Assembly (NCBI RefSeq): GCF_001693255.1
Contig: NZ_CP016474.1
Location: 248,001 to 312,000 of the forward strand
Length of the DNA: 64,000 nucleotides
Origin: Picosynechococcus sp. PCC 7003
GTDB taxonomy: Bacteria > Cyanobacteriota > Cyanobacteriia > Cyanobacteriales > MRBY01
Direction of reading: 5' to 3'
In this document: one piece after another, positions 38,322 to 47,026 of the stretch
Numbering within the stretch: position 1 is the stretch's first letter
How the letters are laid out: each line of letters begins with the position of its first letter
Program-made: the position numbers and the translations under genes
The notes under the pieces: generated by a model
The model's input: only the letters and a program-made list of their open reading frames with translations
The model's database searches: none
Told to the model about the DNA's origin: nothing

Positions 38322-39158
38322 ATGAAGTTACGTTCGTTATTAGCAGCCATTCTGGCTCTGTGTATCGGCGTGCTAACTGCTTGTAGTGAAGCACCCGATG
38401 CTGCGACCGTCGATGTGAAGCAACTAACATACGACGAAATTCTCAATACAGGACTCGCGAACTCCTGCCCCCAAATCGCGAACTTTACCCGGGGAACGAT
38501 TCCCATTGGCCCCAACGAAACCATCGAATTCTCTGATCTCTGCTTAGAGCCCCAAAGCTACTTCGTCAAAGAAGAGCCCCTCAATAAGCGTCGTGAAGCC
38601 GAATTCATCGAAGGTAAGCCCCTTACCCGCTACACCTCTTCCCTCGAACAAATGACCGGGAAGATCAAAGCGGATAGCGAAGGGCGCCTCACCCTGGTAG
38701 AAGAAGACGGTATCGATTTCCAACCGATTACAGTTCAGTTACCCGGTGGTGACCAAGTACCTTTCCTCTTCACGATTAAAAACCTAGTGGCCCAGACCTC
38801 TACCCCGTCTGACTCCATCAATACTTCCACTGACTTTGTCGGTGAATTCCGGGTTCCCCCCTATCGTGGTGCTGTATTCCTTGATCCTAAGGCCCGTGGT
38901 ACTGCGAGCGGTTATGACAATGCCGTTGCTCTACCTTCCCAAGCCGATGAAGAAGAGCTAACCCGTGCCAACATCAAGCAGTACGAATCTCGCACTGGTG
39001 AAATTTCCTTACAAATTGCCAAAATCGATGAGAAAACTGGTGAAATTGCCGGCACCTTCGAAAGTGAGCAAACTTCATCCACCGACATGGGTGCAGAAGA
39101 TCCCGAAGAAGTCAGAATTCGCGGTATTTTCTATGCACGTCTAAAGACGGCTGCTTAA
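38322..39158 (+). CDS. psbO: photosystem II manganese-stabilising protein PsbO
   Basis: This 278-aa extrinsic 33-kDa subunit of the oxygen-evolving complex acts on the lumenal side of PSII. It begins with a signal sequence (MKLRSLLAAILALCIGVLTAC) ending in a lipobox LTAC, with Cys21. The mature part starts near VDVKQLTYDEI and has LTYDEILNTGLANSCP, FSDLCLEP (the two Cys form the conserved disulfide), EGKPLTRYTSSLEQM and PPYRGAVFLDPKARG. A terminator follows. The 180-bp upstream region has TATAAA-like elements near 38219 and no other gene. Confidence 0.98.
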   Translation: MKLRSLLAAILALCIGVLTACSEAPDAATVDVKQLTYDEILNTGLANSCPQIANFTRGTIPIGPNETIEFSDLCLEPQSYFVKEEPLNKRREAEFIEGKPLTRYTSSLEQMTGKIKADSEGRLTLVEEDGIDFQPITVQLPGGDQVPFLFTIKNLVAQTSTPSDSINTSTDFVGEFRVPPYRGAVFLDPKARGTASGYDNAVALPSQADEEELTRANIKQYESRTGEISLQIAKIDEKTGEIAGTFESEQTSSTDMGAEDPEEVRIRGIFYARLKTAA

Positions 39159-39186
39159 TTTCAACTTCTCAAATACTGTTCAATCG

Positions 39187-39209
39187 AGGGGCGGCCATGC
39201 CCCTTTTTT
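39187..39209 (+). terminator. terminator of psbO
   Basis: AGGGGC pairs with GCCCCT around GGCCAT, followed by TTTTT. It is a compact, strong intrinsic terminator 29 bp after the stop. Confidence 0.88.
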
Positions 39210-39386
39210 ATTGTTCTTTTTTTGTCGCTCACTGAGTTCGTCTACTTCTCTTTTAATCTTTTGGGGAAGAGGCTTTTAAGAAGAAAAATCTAGAGTTTGG
39301 GCTGGTCGTAAAAAGTTAAACAAAAAGAAGATCTAGAGTTCAGTAAACCCTAGACCACCGCCCCACCCTCTTGGAATGGCATACTT

Positions 39387-40583
39387 TTAGGACAACGTAT
39401 CTAAGTAATCCCGCATGATGTTACGACGTTTGGGCTGGCGGAGTTTTTGGAGAGCCTTGGCCTCAATTTGGCGCACCCGTTCCCGGGAAAGCTCTAGCAT
39501 TCGGCCAATCTCTGCCAGGGAGTAGGTTTTACCATCGCCAAGACCATAGCGCAACTGAATCACTTCCCGTTCTCGGTCGGTGAGCTCCGTGAGTAAATTG
39601 TGCAAATCACGCTGCAGGGACTCCCGGACAAGGTTTTCTTCGGGGGAAGCATCTTGGGTTTCGAGGAGATCACCTAGCTCTGTGTCTCGATCTTTGCCGA
39701 CGCGAATCTCTAGGGAGACGGAACGGGGAACTTTTTGTAAGACTTCCCGCACTTGCTCAGGAGTCATTTCCAGGGCCTGAGCCACGTCATCTAAGCTGGG
39801 AGTGCAACCTTGGGTTTGGGAAATTTGCCGCTGGGCTTTTTTGATTTTATTGAGCTTTTCGGTGACATGAACCGGGAGGCGGATGGTGCGGCTTTGGGTG
39901 GCGATCGCCCGGGTAATGCCCTGACGAATCCACCAATAGGCATAGGTCGAGAAGCGATAACCCTTTGTCGGGTCGAACTTATCTACGGCCCGCTCTAAAC
40001 CGAGGGTTCCCTCCTGGATGAGATCTAAAAGTTCGAGGCCGCGATTTTGATATTTTTTGGCCACAGAAACCACCAGCCGGAGGTTGGCCTGGATCATGTG
40101 CTCCTTAGCCTTGGCCCCAGCCTTGAGGATAGAGTCGAGTTCTTTAACGCTCAAGCCCACTTGTTCGGCCCAACGTTGTTTCCCCTGGCGAATGATGTCC
40201 CGTAGGACGGCCCGCTCTAGGTTCATTTCCTGGGCCCAGCGATTCAGGGAAGGGCGGCACCCCAATTCGATGGCTAGGCGGTCATGGACATTGATACAAC
40301 TCAAGAATTCTGCCAAAATTTCGTCGCCTGCTTCTGCCCCCTCTTGTCGTTTTTCCAAAAGCTGGATATAATTTTGAACCTTGCGGGCTTCCGTTAGCTC
40401 CTCATCTCTTTCGAGTAACGGTACGCGCCCAATGTCCTGCAGATACAGCCTCACTAAATCTGTAGTCTGACCATTCCGGAGAGTTGTTTCATCCGGATCA
40501 AACACAGCAAACTCATCATTGCTGGCGGTCTCGGTTAGGGAGTCAAAGGAACCTTGGCTCTTGGACTGCTTGGCGGTGGTCAT
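39387..40583 (-). CDS. sigC: group 2 RNA polymerase sigma factor, SigC-like
   Basis: This 398-aa sigma70-family factor lacks the long region 1.1 of the primary sigma. Region 1.2 is TTDLVRLYLQDIGRVPLLERDEE. Regions 2.1-2.4 run from AKEHMIQANLRLVVSVAKKY through GTLGLERAVDKFDP and YAYWWIRQGITRAIA. Region 3 and region 4.2 (YSLAEIGRMLELSRERVRQIEAKALQKLR) follow. The spacer between regions 1.2 and 2 (GKQRWAEQVGLSVKEL) resembles cyanobacterial SigC rather than SigB/D/E. Such factors act in carbon/nitrogen, stationary-phase or heat responses. The gene is divergent from argZ. Confidence 0.85.
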   Translation of the reverse strand: MTTAKQSKSQGSFDSLTETASNDEFAVFDPDETTLRNGQTTDLVRLYLQDIGRVPLLERDEELTEARKVQNYIQLLEKRQEGAEAGDEILAEFLSCINVHDRLAIELGCRPSLNRWAQEMNLERAVLRDIIRQGKQRWAEQVGLSVKELDSILKAGAKAKEHMIQANLRLVVSVAKKYQNRGLELLDLIQEGTLGLERAVDKFDPTKGYRFSTYAYWWIRQGITRAIATQSRTIRLPVHVTEKLNKIKKAQRQISQTQGCTPSLDDVAQALEMTPEQVREVLQKVPRSVSLEIRVGKDRDTELGDLLETQDASPEENLVRESLQRDLHNLLTELTDREREVIQLRYGLGDGKTYSLAEIGRMLELSRERVRQIEAKALQKLRQPKRRNIMRDYLDTLS

Positions 40584-40996
40584 AATGGCGACTCTCCTGA
40601 AAATATTAGGGGGGTGCTTACCCTTAAATTTCCCTGAATAAAAGTCCTTTTCAAGGTTTTGATATATAAATTAACATCTCGGCCCTAGTCCAAAGGCGAT
40701 CGCCGCTACAGTTTCTTGTCAAACTTTCATGACAAAATAACCCTTTTAAAGCACACAAAATCGTCAAATATGGGCAGTATTCAAGGCGTTTTTGTCAGCA
40801 TTTACCAATATAAAAACAAGGCGATCGCCCCCAAAGCCTAAAAACTCGAAAAACTGAATTTGCGGTGGTTCTAGCGACCCCATAGAATTAAGACCGCGCC
40901 ACAGAAAACAGGGTTTTGTACCGTACCGATCAATACAATTCGCCCGCTTTTCCCGTTGCATGATTAGTCCTAAACCATTCAGCTTTTAAATTGACC
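40584..40996. other. divergent sigC-argZ intergenic region (~410 bp)
   Basis: It contains HIP1 sites, an AT-rich part before argZ and an exact inverted repeat TTGTCA-N8-TGACAA at 40716-40735. A 65-codon minus-strand frame (40764-40961) looks non-coding. No RNA gene was seen. Confidence 0.5.
40716..40735. repeat. inverted repeat TTGTCA-N8-TGACAA
   Basis: Exact 6-bp arms 8 bases apart sit between sigC and argZ, in TTTCTTGTCA...TGACAAAAT. The left arm contains a minus-strand TTGACA. It could be a regulator site or chance. Confidence 0.4.
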
Positions 40997-43108
40997 ATGA
41001 CCAACCCAACCCGCATTTTGATGTGTGCCCCTGACTATTACGAGGTGGACTATGTCATTAACCCTTGGATGGAAGGAAACGTCCACAAATCTTCCCAAGC
41101 GACGGCCATTGAACAGTGGCAGGCCCTCCATCAAATCATCAAAGAATATGCCACTGTTGATCTCGTGCCCCCCGCCCAGGGATGGCCAGATATGGTTTTT
41201 ACCGCCAATGCCGGTCTGGTCTTAGGCCAAAAAGCGATCCTCAGTCGTTTTTATCATCCAGAGCGCCAAGGGGAAGAGCCTTACTTCAAGCAATGGTTTG
41301 CGGAGAATGGTTTCCAGGTCTATGAGCTTCCCCAGGATTTACCCTTTGAAGGGGCAGGGGATGCCCTCTTCGACCGGGATTCTGGGGCACTATGGGCGGG
41401 TTATGGTTTTCGCTCTGAACTCGACTCCCACGCCTACATTGCCCAGTGGCTCGATGTGGAGGTTTTATCCCTACGCCTGATCGATCCTCGCTTTTATCAC
41501 CTCGATACTTGCTTCTGTCCCCTCAGCGGCGGCTATCTCCTCTACTATCCCCCTGCCTTTGATACGTATTCTAATGCCCTGATTGAACGACGAATTCCGG
41601 CGGAAAAACGCATTATTGTACCGGAGCCGGATGCGGTGAATTTTGCCTGCAATGCAGTCAATGTCGATGATGTGATCATCATGAATAAAATTAGCCCAGA
41701 GCTGGAAACGGCGATCGCCACCAAGGGCTTTCAGGTGCGGCAAACCTCCCTCACAGAATTTCTTAAGGCAGGGGGGGCCGCGAAGTGCTTAACCCTGAAA
41801 ACGACAGAACCGATTCAAGAAACGGCCCAGGCCAATGCTCCAGTGGATAGTCGGATCATTCACCTCGAAGGACACCTCCTCGATGCGGGAATTTTGAACC
41901 AAGCCTTGGATTTAATTAATGAACAGGGCGGCAGCGCCAAAGTATTAAATTTCAACCTCGGTATCGAGCGAAAAAACACCTCATCGGCCAATGTACGGGT
42001 ATCCGCACCCTCTCCCACCACCATGGAGGACATTATGTCCGCCCTCATTGAAATGGGCGCGATCAGTGCTTCGGCAGAGGATGTCCAGGATGCTCACCTA
42101 GAAACCGTTAAGCAAATGGGAGTCGCGCCTGATGATTTTTATGTGACGAATATCTATCCTACGGAAGTCAGAATCAAAGGCCAATGGATTCAGGTGATGC
42201 ACCAACGCATGGACGGGGCGATCGCCATCAGTGAAATCAACGGCACCATTCATGCCCGCTGTCGTTTGTTGCGGGATCTTCAGGTAGGAGAAAAGGTCGT
42301 TGTGGGCATTGACGGCATTCGCACCAACCACAAAACCACCGCTCGCCCCAGCGCCGAAAAACAAGAATTTAGTTTCATGGGAGCCGGGGTTTCCAGTGAG
42401 CGCCGTGTGGAATTAGTCGTTGAGCAAATTGCCTGGGAACTGCATAAAATCCGCGCCCAAGGCGGAAAAGTTGCTGTCACGGCGGGGCCAGTGGTGATCC
42501 ATACCGGGGGGGCACAACATCTCGCCAGTTTAATTCGCCAGGGCTATGTCCATACCTTGCTCGGTGGCAATGCGATCGCCGTCCACGACATTGAACAATC
42601 AATGATGGGCACTTCCCTCGGCGTTGACATGAACAAAGGCGTTCCCGTGCGTGGGGGTCACCGCCACCACCTCAAGGTGATCAATACCATTCGCCGCTGT
42701 GGCAGTATCGCCAATGCCGTGGCCCAGGGGCTAATTACCAAGGGGGTGATGTATGAATGCGTTCAAAATAACGTGCCTTTCTGTTTAGCCGGGTCCATTC
42801 GTGATGATGGCCCTCTGCCGGACACAGAAATGGATTTGATTCGCGCCCAAGAAGAATATGCGCGTCTGTTAGAAGGCACCAATATGGTTTTGATGCTCTC
42901 GACAATGCTCCACTCCATTGGCGTCGGGAATATGACCCCCGCTGGCGTGAAGATGGTCTGTGTTGATATTAATCCTGCGGTGGTCACAAAACTAAGCGAT
43001 CGCGGCTCGGTAGAATCCGTCGGCGTCGTCACCGATGTAGGACTGTTCCTCAGTCTTTTGATGCGACAACTTGATCGACTCAACCAGAAGGCTGCGATGA
43101 CTGTGTAA
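40997..43108 (+). CDS. argZ: arginine dihydrolase, ArgZ/AgrE type with LOR/SDH domain
   Basis: The N-terminal guanidino-modifying domain (residues about 1-285) converts arginine to ornithine, CO2 and two NH3. The C-terminal LOR/SDH-type domain (about 290-703), called TIGR00300-like, carries an ornithine-to-proline activity in Anabaena AgrE. Counting from ATG 40997, Asn71, His168 and Cys264 fall exactly on the catalytic positions reported for Synechocystis ArgZ. This supports this start over TTG 40991. The enzyme drives the cyanobacterial ornithine-ammonia cycle and cyanophycin arginine use. Monocistronic with its own terminator. Confidence 0.94.
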   Translation: MTNPTRILMCAPDYYEVDYVINPWMEGNVHKSSQATAIEQWQALHQIIKEYATVDLVPPAQGWPDMVFTANAGLVLGQKAILSRFYHPERQGEEPYFKQWFAENGFQVYELPQDLPFEGAGDALFDRDSGALWAGYGFRSELDSHAYIAQWLDVEVLSLRLIDPRFYHLDTCFCPLSGGYLLYYPPAFDTYSNALIERRIPAEKRIIVPEPDAVNFACNAVNVDDVIIMNKISPELETAIATKGFQVRQTSLTEFLKAGGAAKCLTLKTTEPIQETAQANAPVDSRIIHLEGHLLDAGILNQALDLINEQGGSAKVLNFNLGIERKNTSSANVRVSAPSPTTMEDIMSALIEMGAISASAEDVQDAHLETVKQMGVAPDDFYVTNIYPTEVRIKGQWIQVMHQRMDGAIAISEINGTIHARCRLLRDLQVGEKVVVGIDGIRTNHKTTARPSAEKQEFSFMGAGVSSERRVELVVEQIAWELHKIRAQGGKVAVTAGPVVIHTGGAQHLASLIRQGYVHTLLGGNAIAVHDIEQSMMGTSLGVDMNKGVPVRGGHRHHLKVINTIRRCGSIANAVAQGLITKGVMYECVQNNVPFCLAGSIRDDGPLPDTEMDLIRAQEEYARLLEGTNMVLMLSTMLHSIGVGNMTPAGVKMVCVDINPAVVTKLSDRGSVESVGVVTDVGLFLSLLMRQLDRLNQKAAMTV

Positions 43109-43137
43109 TTTCTAGAACAGTCCAGGCGATCGCCAGA

Positions 43138-43173
43138 AAACTCCCCGGAATTAATTTCCCAGGGAGTTTTTTT
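43138..43173 (+). terminator. terminator of argZ
   Basis: AAACTCCC pairs with GGGAGTTT (8 bp) around a 16-base loop, and the T-run continues to seven T. Confidence 0.8.
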
Positions 43174-43203
43174 GTTGCAAGCTTCTGAGTCGTGGCGATC
43201 GCC

Positions 43204-43238
43204 CAAAAAAACCACTAGCTAGATATAAAACTAGTGGC
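43204..43238 (-). terminator. terminator of the RRM protein gene
   Basis: On the minus strand CCACTAG pairs with CTAGTGG around a 12-base loop, followed by seven T. It lies about 80 bp past the stop at 43320. Confidence 0.85.
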
Positions 43239-43319
43239 CTCAGCGAAATTAATTCATGTTGTTTGGAAGCATGGGTCGTCTCTTAGAAGTTAGCTCCCAT
43301 GCCAACGTATCGATGATAT

Positions 43320-43574
43320 TTAGCGACTGTTAGTACGGGGTCTTGCTTTATTGACCTTCATATCGCGGCCCATCCAGCTAGCGCCATCGAGGGCTTCAAT
43401 CGCCTTATCTTCTTCATCATCGTTAGACATTTCCACAAAGCCAAAGCCACGCTTTCTTTGGGTTTCACGATCTACCGGAAGATAAACACGCTTTACTTTA
43501 CCGTAGTCATTAAAGACTTCACGAAGATCGTCTTCTTCTACGGCGTAGTCCAGGTTTCCAACATAAATTGACAT
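43320..43574 (-). CDS. rbp: single-RRM RNA-binding protein (cyanobacterial Rbp)
   Basis: This 84-aa protein is one RNA-recognition motif. RNP2 is SIYVGNLD at the N-terminus and RNP1 is RGFGFVEM near residue 45, with DLREVFNDYGKV between them and a short basic tail (ARPRTNSR) lacking the glycine-rich extension. Cyanobacterial Rbp proteins bind mRNA, and several are cold-induced or help place thylakoid mRNAs. AAGGAG precedes the ATG by 10 bp. The 375-bp upstream region is consistent with a long leader but no motif is certain. Confidence 0.95.
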   Translation of the reverse strand: MSIYVGNLDYAVEEDDLREVFNDYGKVKRVYLPVDRETQRKRGFGFVEMSNDDEEDKAIEALDGASWMGRDMKVNKARPRTNSR

Positions 43575-43949
43575 AAAAATTGTCTCCTTAAAGATGACTT
43601 AATCTGTGCATCGGGGAAGGAGAGTTCGTAGTCGTATCGGGCGGGGAGATTTTCTGTCAATACTGTCGTAACCAAACACAATACCAAACGAGACAAAACC
43701 GTAACCGAGTACTTTCGAATTCTTTTGATTCCCAACAATACTAGGCTAGCACAGTCAAAAAAATAAACACAAGTTTTGAGGGGCAGTTGTTTTGTAGAAT
43801 AAATAAAGTTTTATGAAGCACTTTCCCCTTTTTTTGATAGCCTGAGCACTTTTACTTAGATAATCGCAGAGTCACCCTTCCTTTAAGCTTTGTTCTGGGT
43901 ACCCAGGCTGTTGTTGGCCGCACATTCCGAGGCAAAACGATCCATCAAG
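43575..43949. other. divergent rbp-mgtE intergenic region (~375 bp)
   Basis: It is AT-rich and holds promoters for both genes. Several cyanobacterial rbp genes have regulated leaders, but I see no defined hairpin. No ORF or RNA gene is supported. Confidence 0.45.
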
Positions 43950-45320
43950 ATGACTACATCCGCTAAACATACTGAGCTACGCCAGTTGGTCCGAAGCCAA
44001 TTATTGCTTTTGCTGGAATCGAATAATTTGCAAGGGGCTAAATCGTTACTTGTGCCAGTGCAACCGGTTGACATTGCCGAGGCGATTGAAGATTTACCAG
44101 AGTCGATGCAGGTTATTGCTTTTCGCCTGCTCTCAAAAGCAGAGGCCATTGAAGTCTATGAATATTTAGATTCGTCGGTGCAGCAGGCCCTCATTCAAAA
44201 ATTCAAGCGCCAAGAAGTGCGGGAAGTTGTTGATCAAATGTCCCCCGATGACCGGGTGCGTCTTTTCGATGAATTGCCCGCGAAGGTGGTCCGGCAGCTC
44301 CTGGAGCAGCTCAGCCCCGAAGAAAGACAGGCGACAAATCTTTTGCTCGGTTACGAGGAAGACACCGCTGGCCGGGTGATGACCCCGGAGTATATTTCTC
44401 TCAAAGAAACATTCACAGTTTCAGAAACCATTGAGCGGATTCGGCAGCAGGCCAGTAAATCAGAAATCATCTATTACCTTTACGTCACCAATGCTTCCCG
44501 GCAACTGGTAGGCATTGTTTCCCTACGGGATTTGGTTGTCTCTGAGCCGGATTTACCGTTGTCAGAGATTATGACCCGGGATGTGGTCTCGATTCATACG
44601 GATACGGATCAAGAGGAAGTGGCACGGACGATTCAACGGTATGACTTGCTTGCGTTGCCTGTGGTGGATCGCGAGGATCGCCTAGTGGGGGTCGTCACGG
44701 TGGACGATGTGATCGACATTATTGAACGGGAAGCCACGGAAGATATCTATGCGTTGGGGGGTTTGCAAACGGATGGGGATAATTATTTCCAGATGAATTT
44801 GTGGACAGTGGCCAGGCAGCGGGTTGTGTGGTTATTTGTGCTGCTGATTACCAATACTTTTACGGGCTGGATTATTAGCTCCCAGCAGTCACTCTTGGAG
44901 CAGGTAGTGATTTTGGCGGCGTTTATTCCGCTCCTGACGGGGACTGGGGGGAATGTGGGGGCTCAATCTTCAACGGTGGTGATTCGGGGTCTGAATACGG
45001 ATGATTTGAACGATCTAGGGCCAGCGAAAGTGGTCGGACGGGAGGCGATCGCCGGGGCGCTATTAGGGGCAATTCTGGGAATTGTGGTGATTGTCTGGGC
45101 CTACTTTCTCCAGGGAAATCTGGCGGTGGCCATTTCGGTTGGCATCAGTTTGGTGGCGATCGCCGTACTGGCGTCGGTGGCTGGCTCCTCACTACCATTT
45201 TTGTTCCGGTACTTAGGGTTAGACCCAGCCCTGATGTCGGCACCCTTTATTACGACGGCGGTGGACGTGATCGGGGTTTTGATTTACTTTAATATCGCCC
45301 GCGTGATGTTGAGGTTATGA
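43950..45320 (+). CDS. mgtE: MgtE-type Mg2+ transporter
   Basis: This 456-aa magnesium channel/transporter starts at ATG 43950 (MTTSAKHTELRQL). The TTG at 43890 is unlikely. Domain order is the helical MgtE N domain with PVDIAEAIEDLPE (about 10-125), two CBS domains (DTAGRVMTPEYISL; MTRDVVSIHTDTDQ...VVTVDDVIDII) that sense Mg2+, the plug helix and five transmembrane helices. The pore motif is PLLTGTGGNVGAQSSTVVIRGL. It imports Mg2+ into the cytoplasm under Mg-low conditions. The WD40 gene follows after 36 bp. Confidence 0.95.
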   Translation: MTTSAKHTELRQLVRSQLLLLLESNNLQGAKSLLVPVQPVDIAEAIEDLPESMQVIAFRLLSKAEAIEVYEYLDSSVQQALIQKFKRQEVREVVDQMSPDDRVRLFDELPAKVVRQLLEQLSPEERQATNLLLGYEEDTAGRVMTPEYISLKETFTVSETIERIRQQASKSEIIYYLYVTNASRQLVGIVSLRDLVVSEPDLPLSEIMTRDVVSIHTDTDQEEVARTIQRYDLLALPVVDREDRLVGVVTVDDVIDIIEREATEDIYALGGLQTDGDNYFQMNLWTVARQRVVWLFVLLITNTFTGWIISSQQSLLEQVVILAAFIPLLTGTGGNVGAQSSTVVIRGLNTDDLNDLGPAKVVGREAIAGALLGAILGIVVIVWAYFLQGNLAVAISVGISLVAIAVLASVAGSSLPFLFRYLGLDPALMSAPFITTAVDVIGVLIYFNIARVMLRL

Positions 45321-45356
45321 TAAGGCGAACGCATTTGTGAGGAGGGTCAGATTCTG

Positions 45357-46916
45357 ATGGGAAAAAAGCAGCAATGGTTGGAAATTGCAGAATTGGGTTT
45401 GCTGCTGCTGGTTTTCTTGGCCTGGCTCTGGAATGTGATTCAAGGCGACGGTAACTTGACAATTTCATTGGTCACATTCCTGCTCTGGGTCACCCTAGGG
45501 CTAAATTTTTTTAACCGCATCGCCCATCAACGCCAACAACGGCGACAAATCCTGGGCACGGTGCGGAGCCTTGAGCAGCGTTTACAAGGTCAGTTTCAAG
45601 GGCAACTTCAACCCCTCACCGAACAGATCCGTCAAGCGAGTCAAATTAACGCCAGTCTGGCCCAAATCGAGACGGATGGAGAAATGCAAACCTATCTGCG
45701 CAGCTTAGAAAAAGCTTTGACCAATGTGGTGCAATATCTCAATGAAGCAGTCCTAGATGAACGGCTCACGAATTTAGAACAGGAATTTTTACGGCAGCAA
45801 CCTAACCCAATAGGAAAAGTCCCTTCCACAGCCCAAATAGCTACCGACGATCTAGAACCAGAGGCGATCGCCGATCCTTGGACTACGGAAACACTCCCCG
45901 CTTCAGAACCACCCGCAGCACCGCAACCCAAGCAGCAATGGCAGTTAGTCGCAACTCTCACGGCTCACCGAGATTGTGTGAGTGCTTTAGCCTTTAGTGC
46001 CGATCAAAAATTCCTCGCAAGCGGCAGTTGGGATCATCAATTGAAACTCTGGCGCGTAGAGGATCAAAAGCAAATTTCCCAGGTGACCGCCCACGAACAG
46101 GGTCTTTTAAATCTAGCATTCATCCCCCCTGTGCCCGGAACCAAGACGGAGACAGATCCAATAGAAATAGTGGCGATCGCCAGCAGTAGTTTTTCGCCGG
46201 AGGTCAAGCTTTGGCACCTCGATCAAAGCCAAGCAGTGCCCCAACTCGCGCTCCAAAACTCCCTGGAGGGACATCAAGGGGCCGTGTATGCCATGGCTTT
46301 GACAGGCCAACAAACCCTCATTACCGGGAGTCACGATCAGACCCTGCGCCAGTGGCAACTTAGGGATGGCAGTGTCTATCAAAAAACCCTCGATCTCAAT
46401 GATCAGATCCAGGCGATCGCCCTTGCCCCCCAAGGAAACCTCTTCATCAGCGGCGGCACAGAGGGAGTCCTCAAGTTTTGGCGCACGACGGATCATCGGT
46501 TACTTGGCAGCTTGAAAAATGATCCCCCCGCAGCCATTGCGGCGATCGCCATTCGCACCGACGGTAAACTGTTTGCTTCTGCCGGGGAACATGGCCTGAT
46601 CCATCTGTGGCAAGTGGATCTCAATCATTTAGAGGTTTTACCGGAAACCGTGCCTTGTTTCACCCTAGAAGCCCACGAAAAGCCTGTTACCCAACTTCTC
46701 TTTAGCCGCCAAGGTCATTTTCTCCTGAGCAGTAGCGTCGATGGCACGATCAAGATTTGGCAGTTGGGGATCCCTGAGCCTTTGACGACGTTGAATTTCA
46801 ACACTCCCGACCAAGAAGATCATGTGCGTTTGCTGTCCCTAGCCCTCACTGCTGACGGGCGTACCCTCGCGGCGGGCGGTTCCGATGGCACGATCAAAAT
46901 TTGGCAGCAAATTTAA
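45357..46916 (+). CDS. membrane-anchored WD40 repeat protein
   Basis: The 519-aa protein has two adjacent N-terminal hydrophobic segments (about 12-28 and 35-52). A coiled-coil region (about 60-145; RSLEQRLQGQFQGQLQPLTEQ) and a variable linker follow, then a beta-propeller of about six to seven WD40 repeats from residue 195. Examples are HRDCVSALAFSADQKFLASGSWDHQLKLW, with further repeats ending LRQW, LKFW, IHLW and IKIWQ. It is probably a scaffold with the propeller in the cytoplasm. The partner is unknown. It may be cotranscribed with mgtE. Confidence 0.88.
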   Translation: MGKKQQWLEIAELGLLLLVFLAWLWNVIQGDGNLTISLVTFLLWVTLGLNFFNRIAHQRQQRRQILGTVRSLEQRLQGQFQGQLQPLTEQIRQASQINASLAQIETDGEMQTYLRSLEKALTNVVQYLNEAVLDERLTNLEQEFLRQQPNPIGKVPSTAQIATDDLEPEAIADPWTTETLPASEPPAAPQPKQQWQLVATLTAHRDCVSALAFSADQKFLASGSWDHQLKLWRVEDQKQISQVTAHEQGLLNLAFIPPVPGTKTETDPIEIVAIASSSFSPEVKLWHLDQSQAVPQLALQNSLEGHQGAVYAMALTGQQTLITGSHDQTLRQWQLRDGSVYQKTLDLNDQIQAIALAPQGNLFISGGTEGVLKFWRTTDHRLLGSLKNDPPAAIAAIAIRTDGKLFASAGEHGLIHLWQVDLNHLEVLPETVPCFTLEAHEKPVTQLLFSRQGHFLLSSSVDGTIKIWQLGIPEPLTTLNFNTPDQEDHVRLLSLALTADGRTLAAGGSDGTIKIWQQI

Positions 46917-47026
46917 TCAAATTTCATTCACGATAGCCAGCCAGGGAAATTATCCACCGTTAAATATTGATTCCGTGAGAAGCAACAGGCTAGGCTAGAT
47001 CCACTGTTTTTGTGCGGGTAGCTAAC

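Noticed and set aside
40764..40961. 65-codon minus-strand ORF between sigC and argZ
   Set aside because: Composition looks random and HIP1-derived, with no Shine-Dalgarno.
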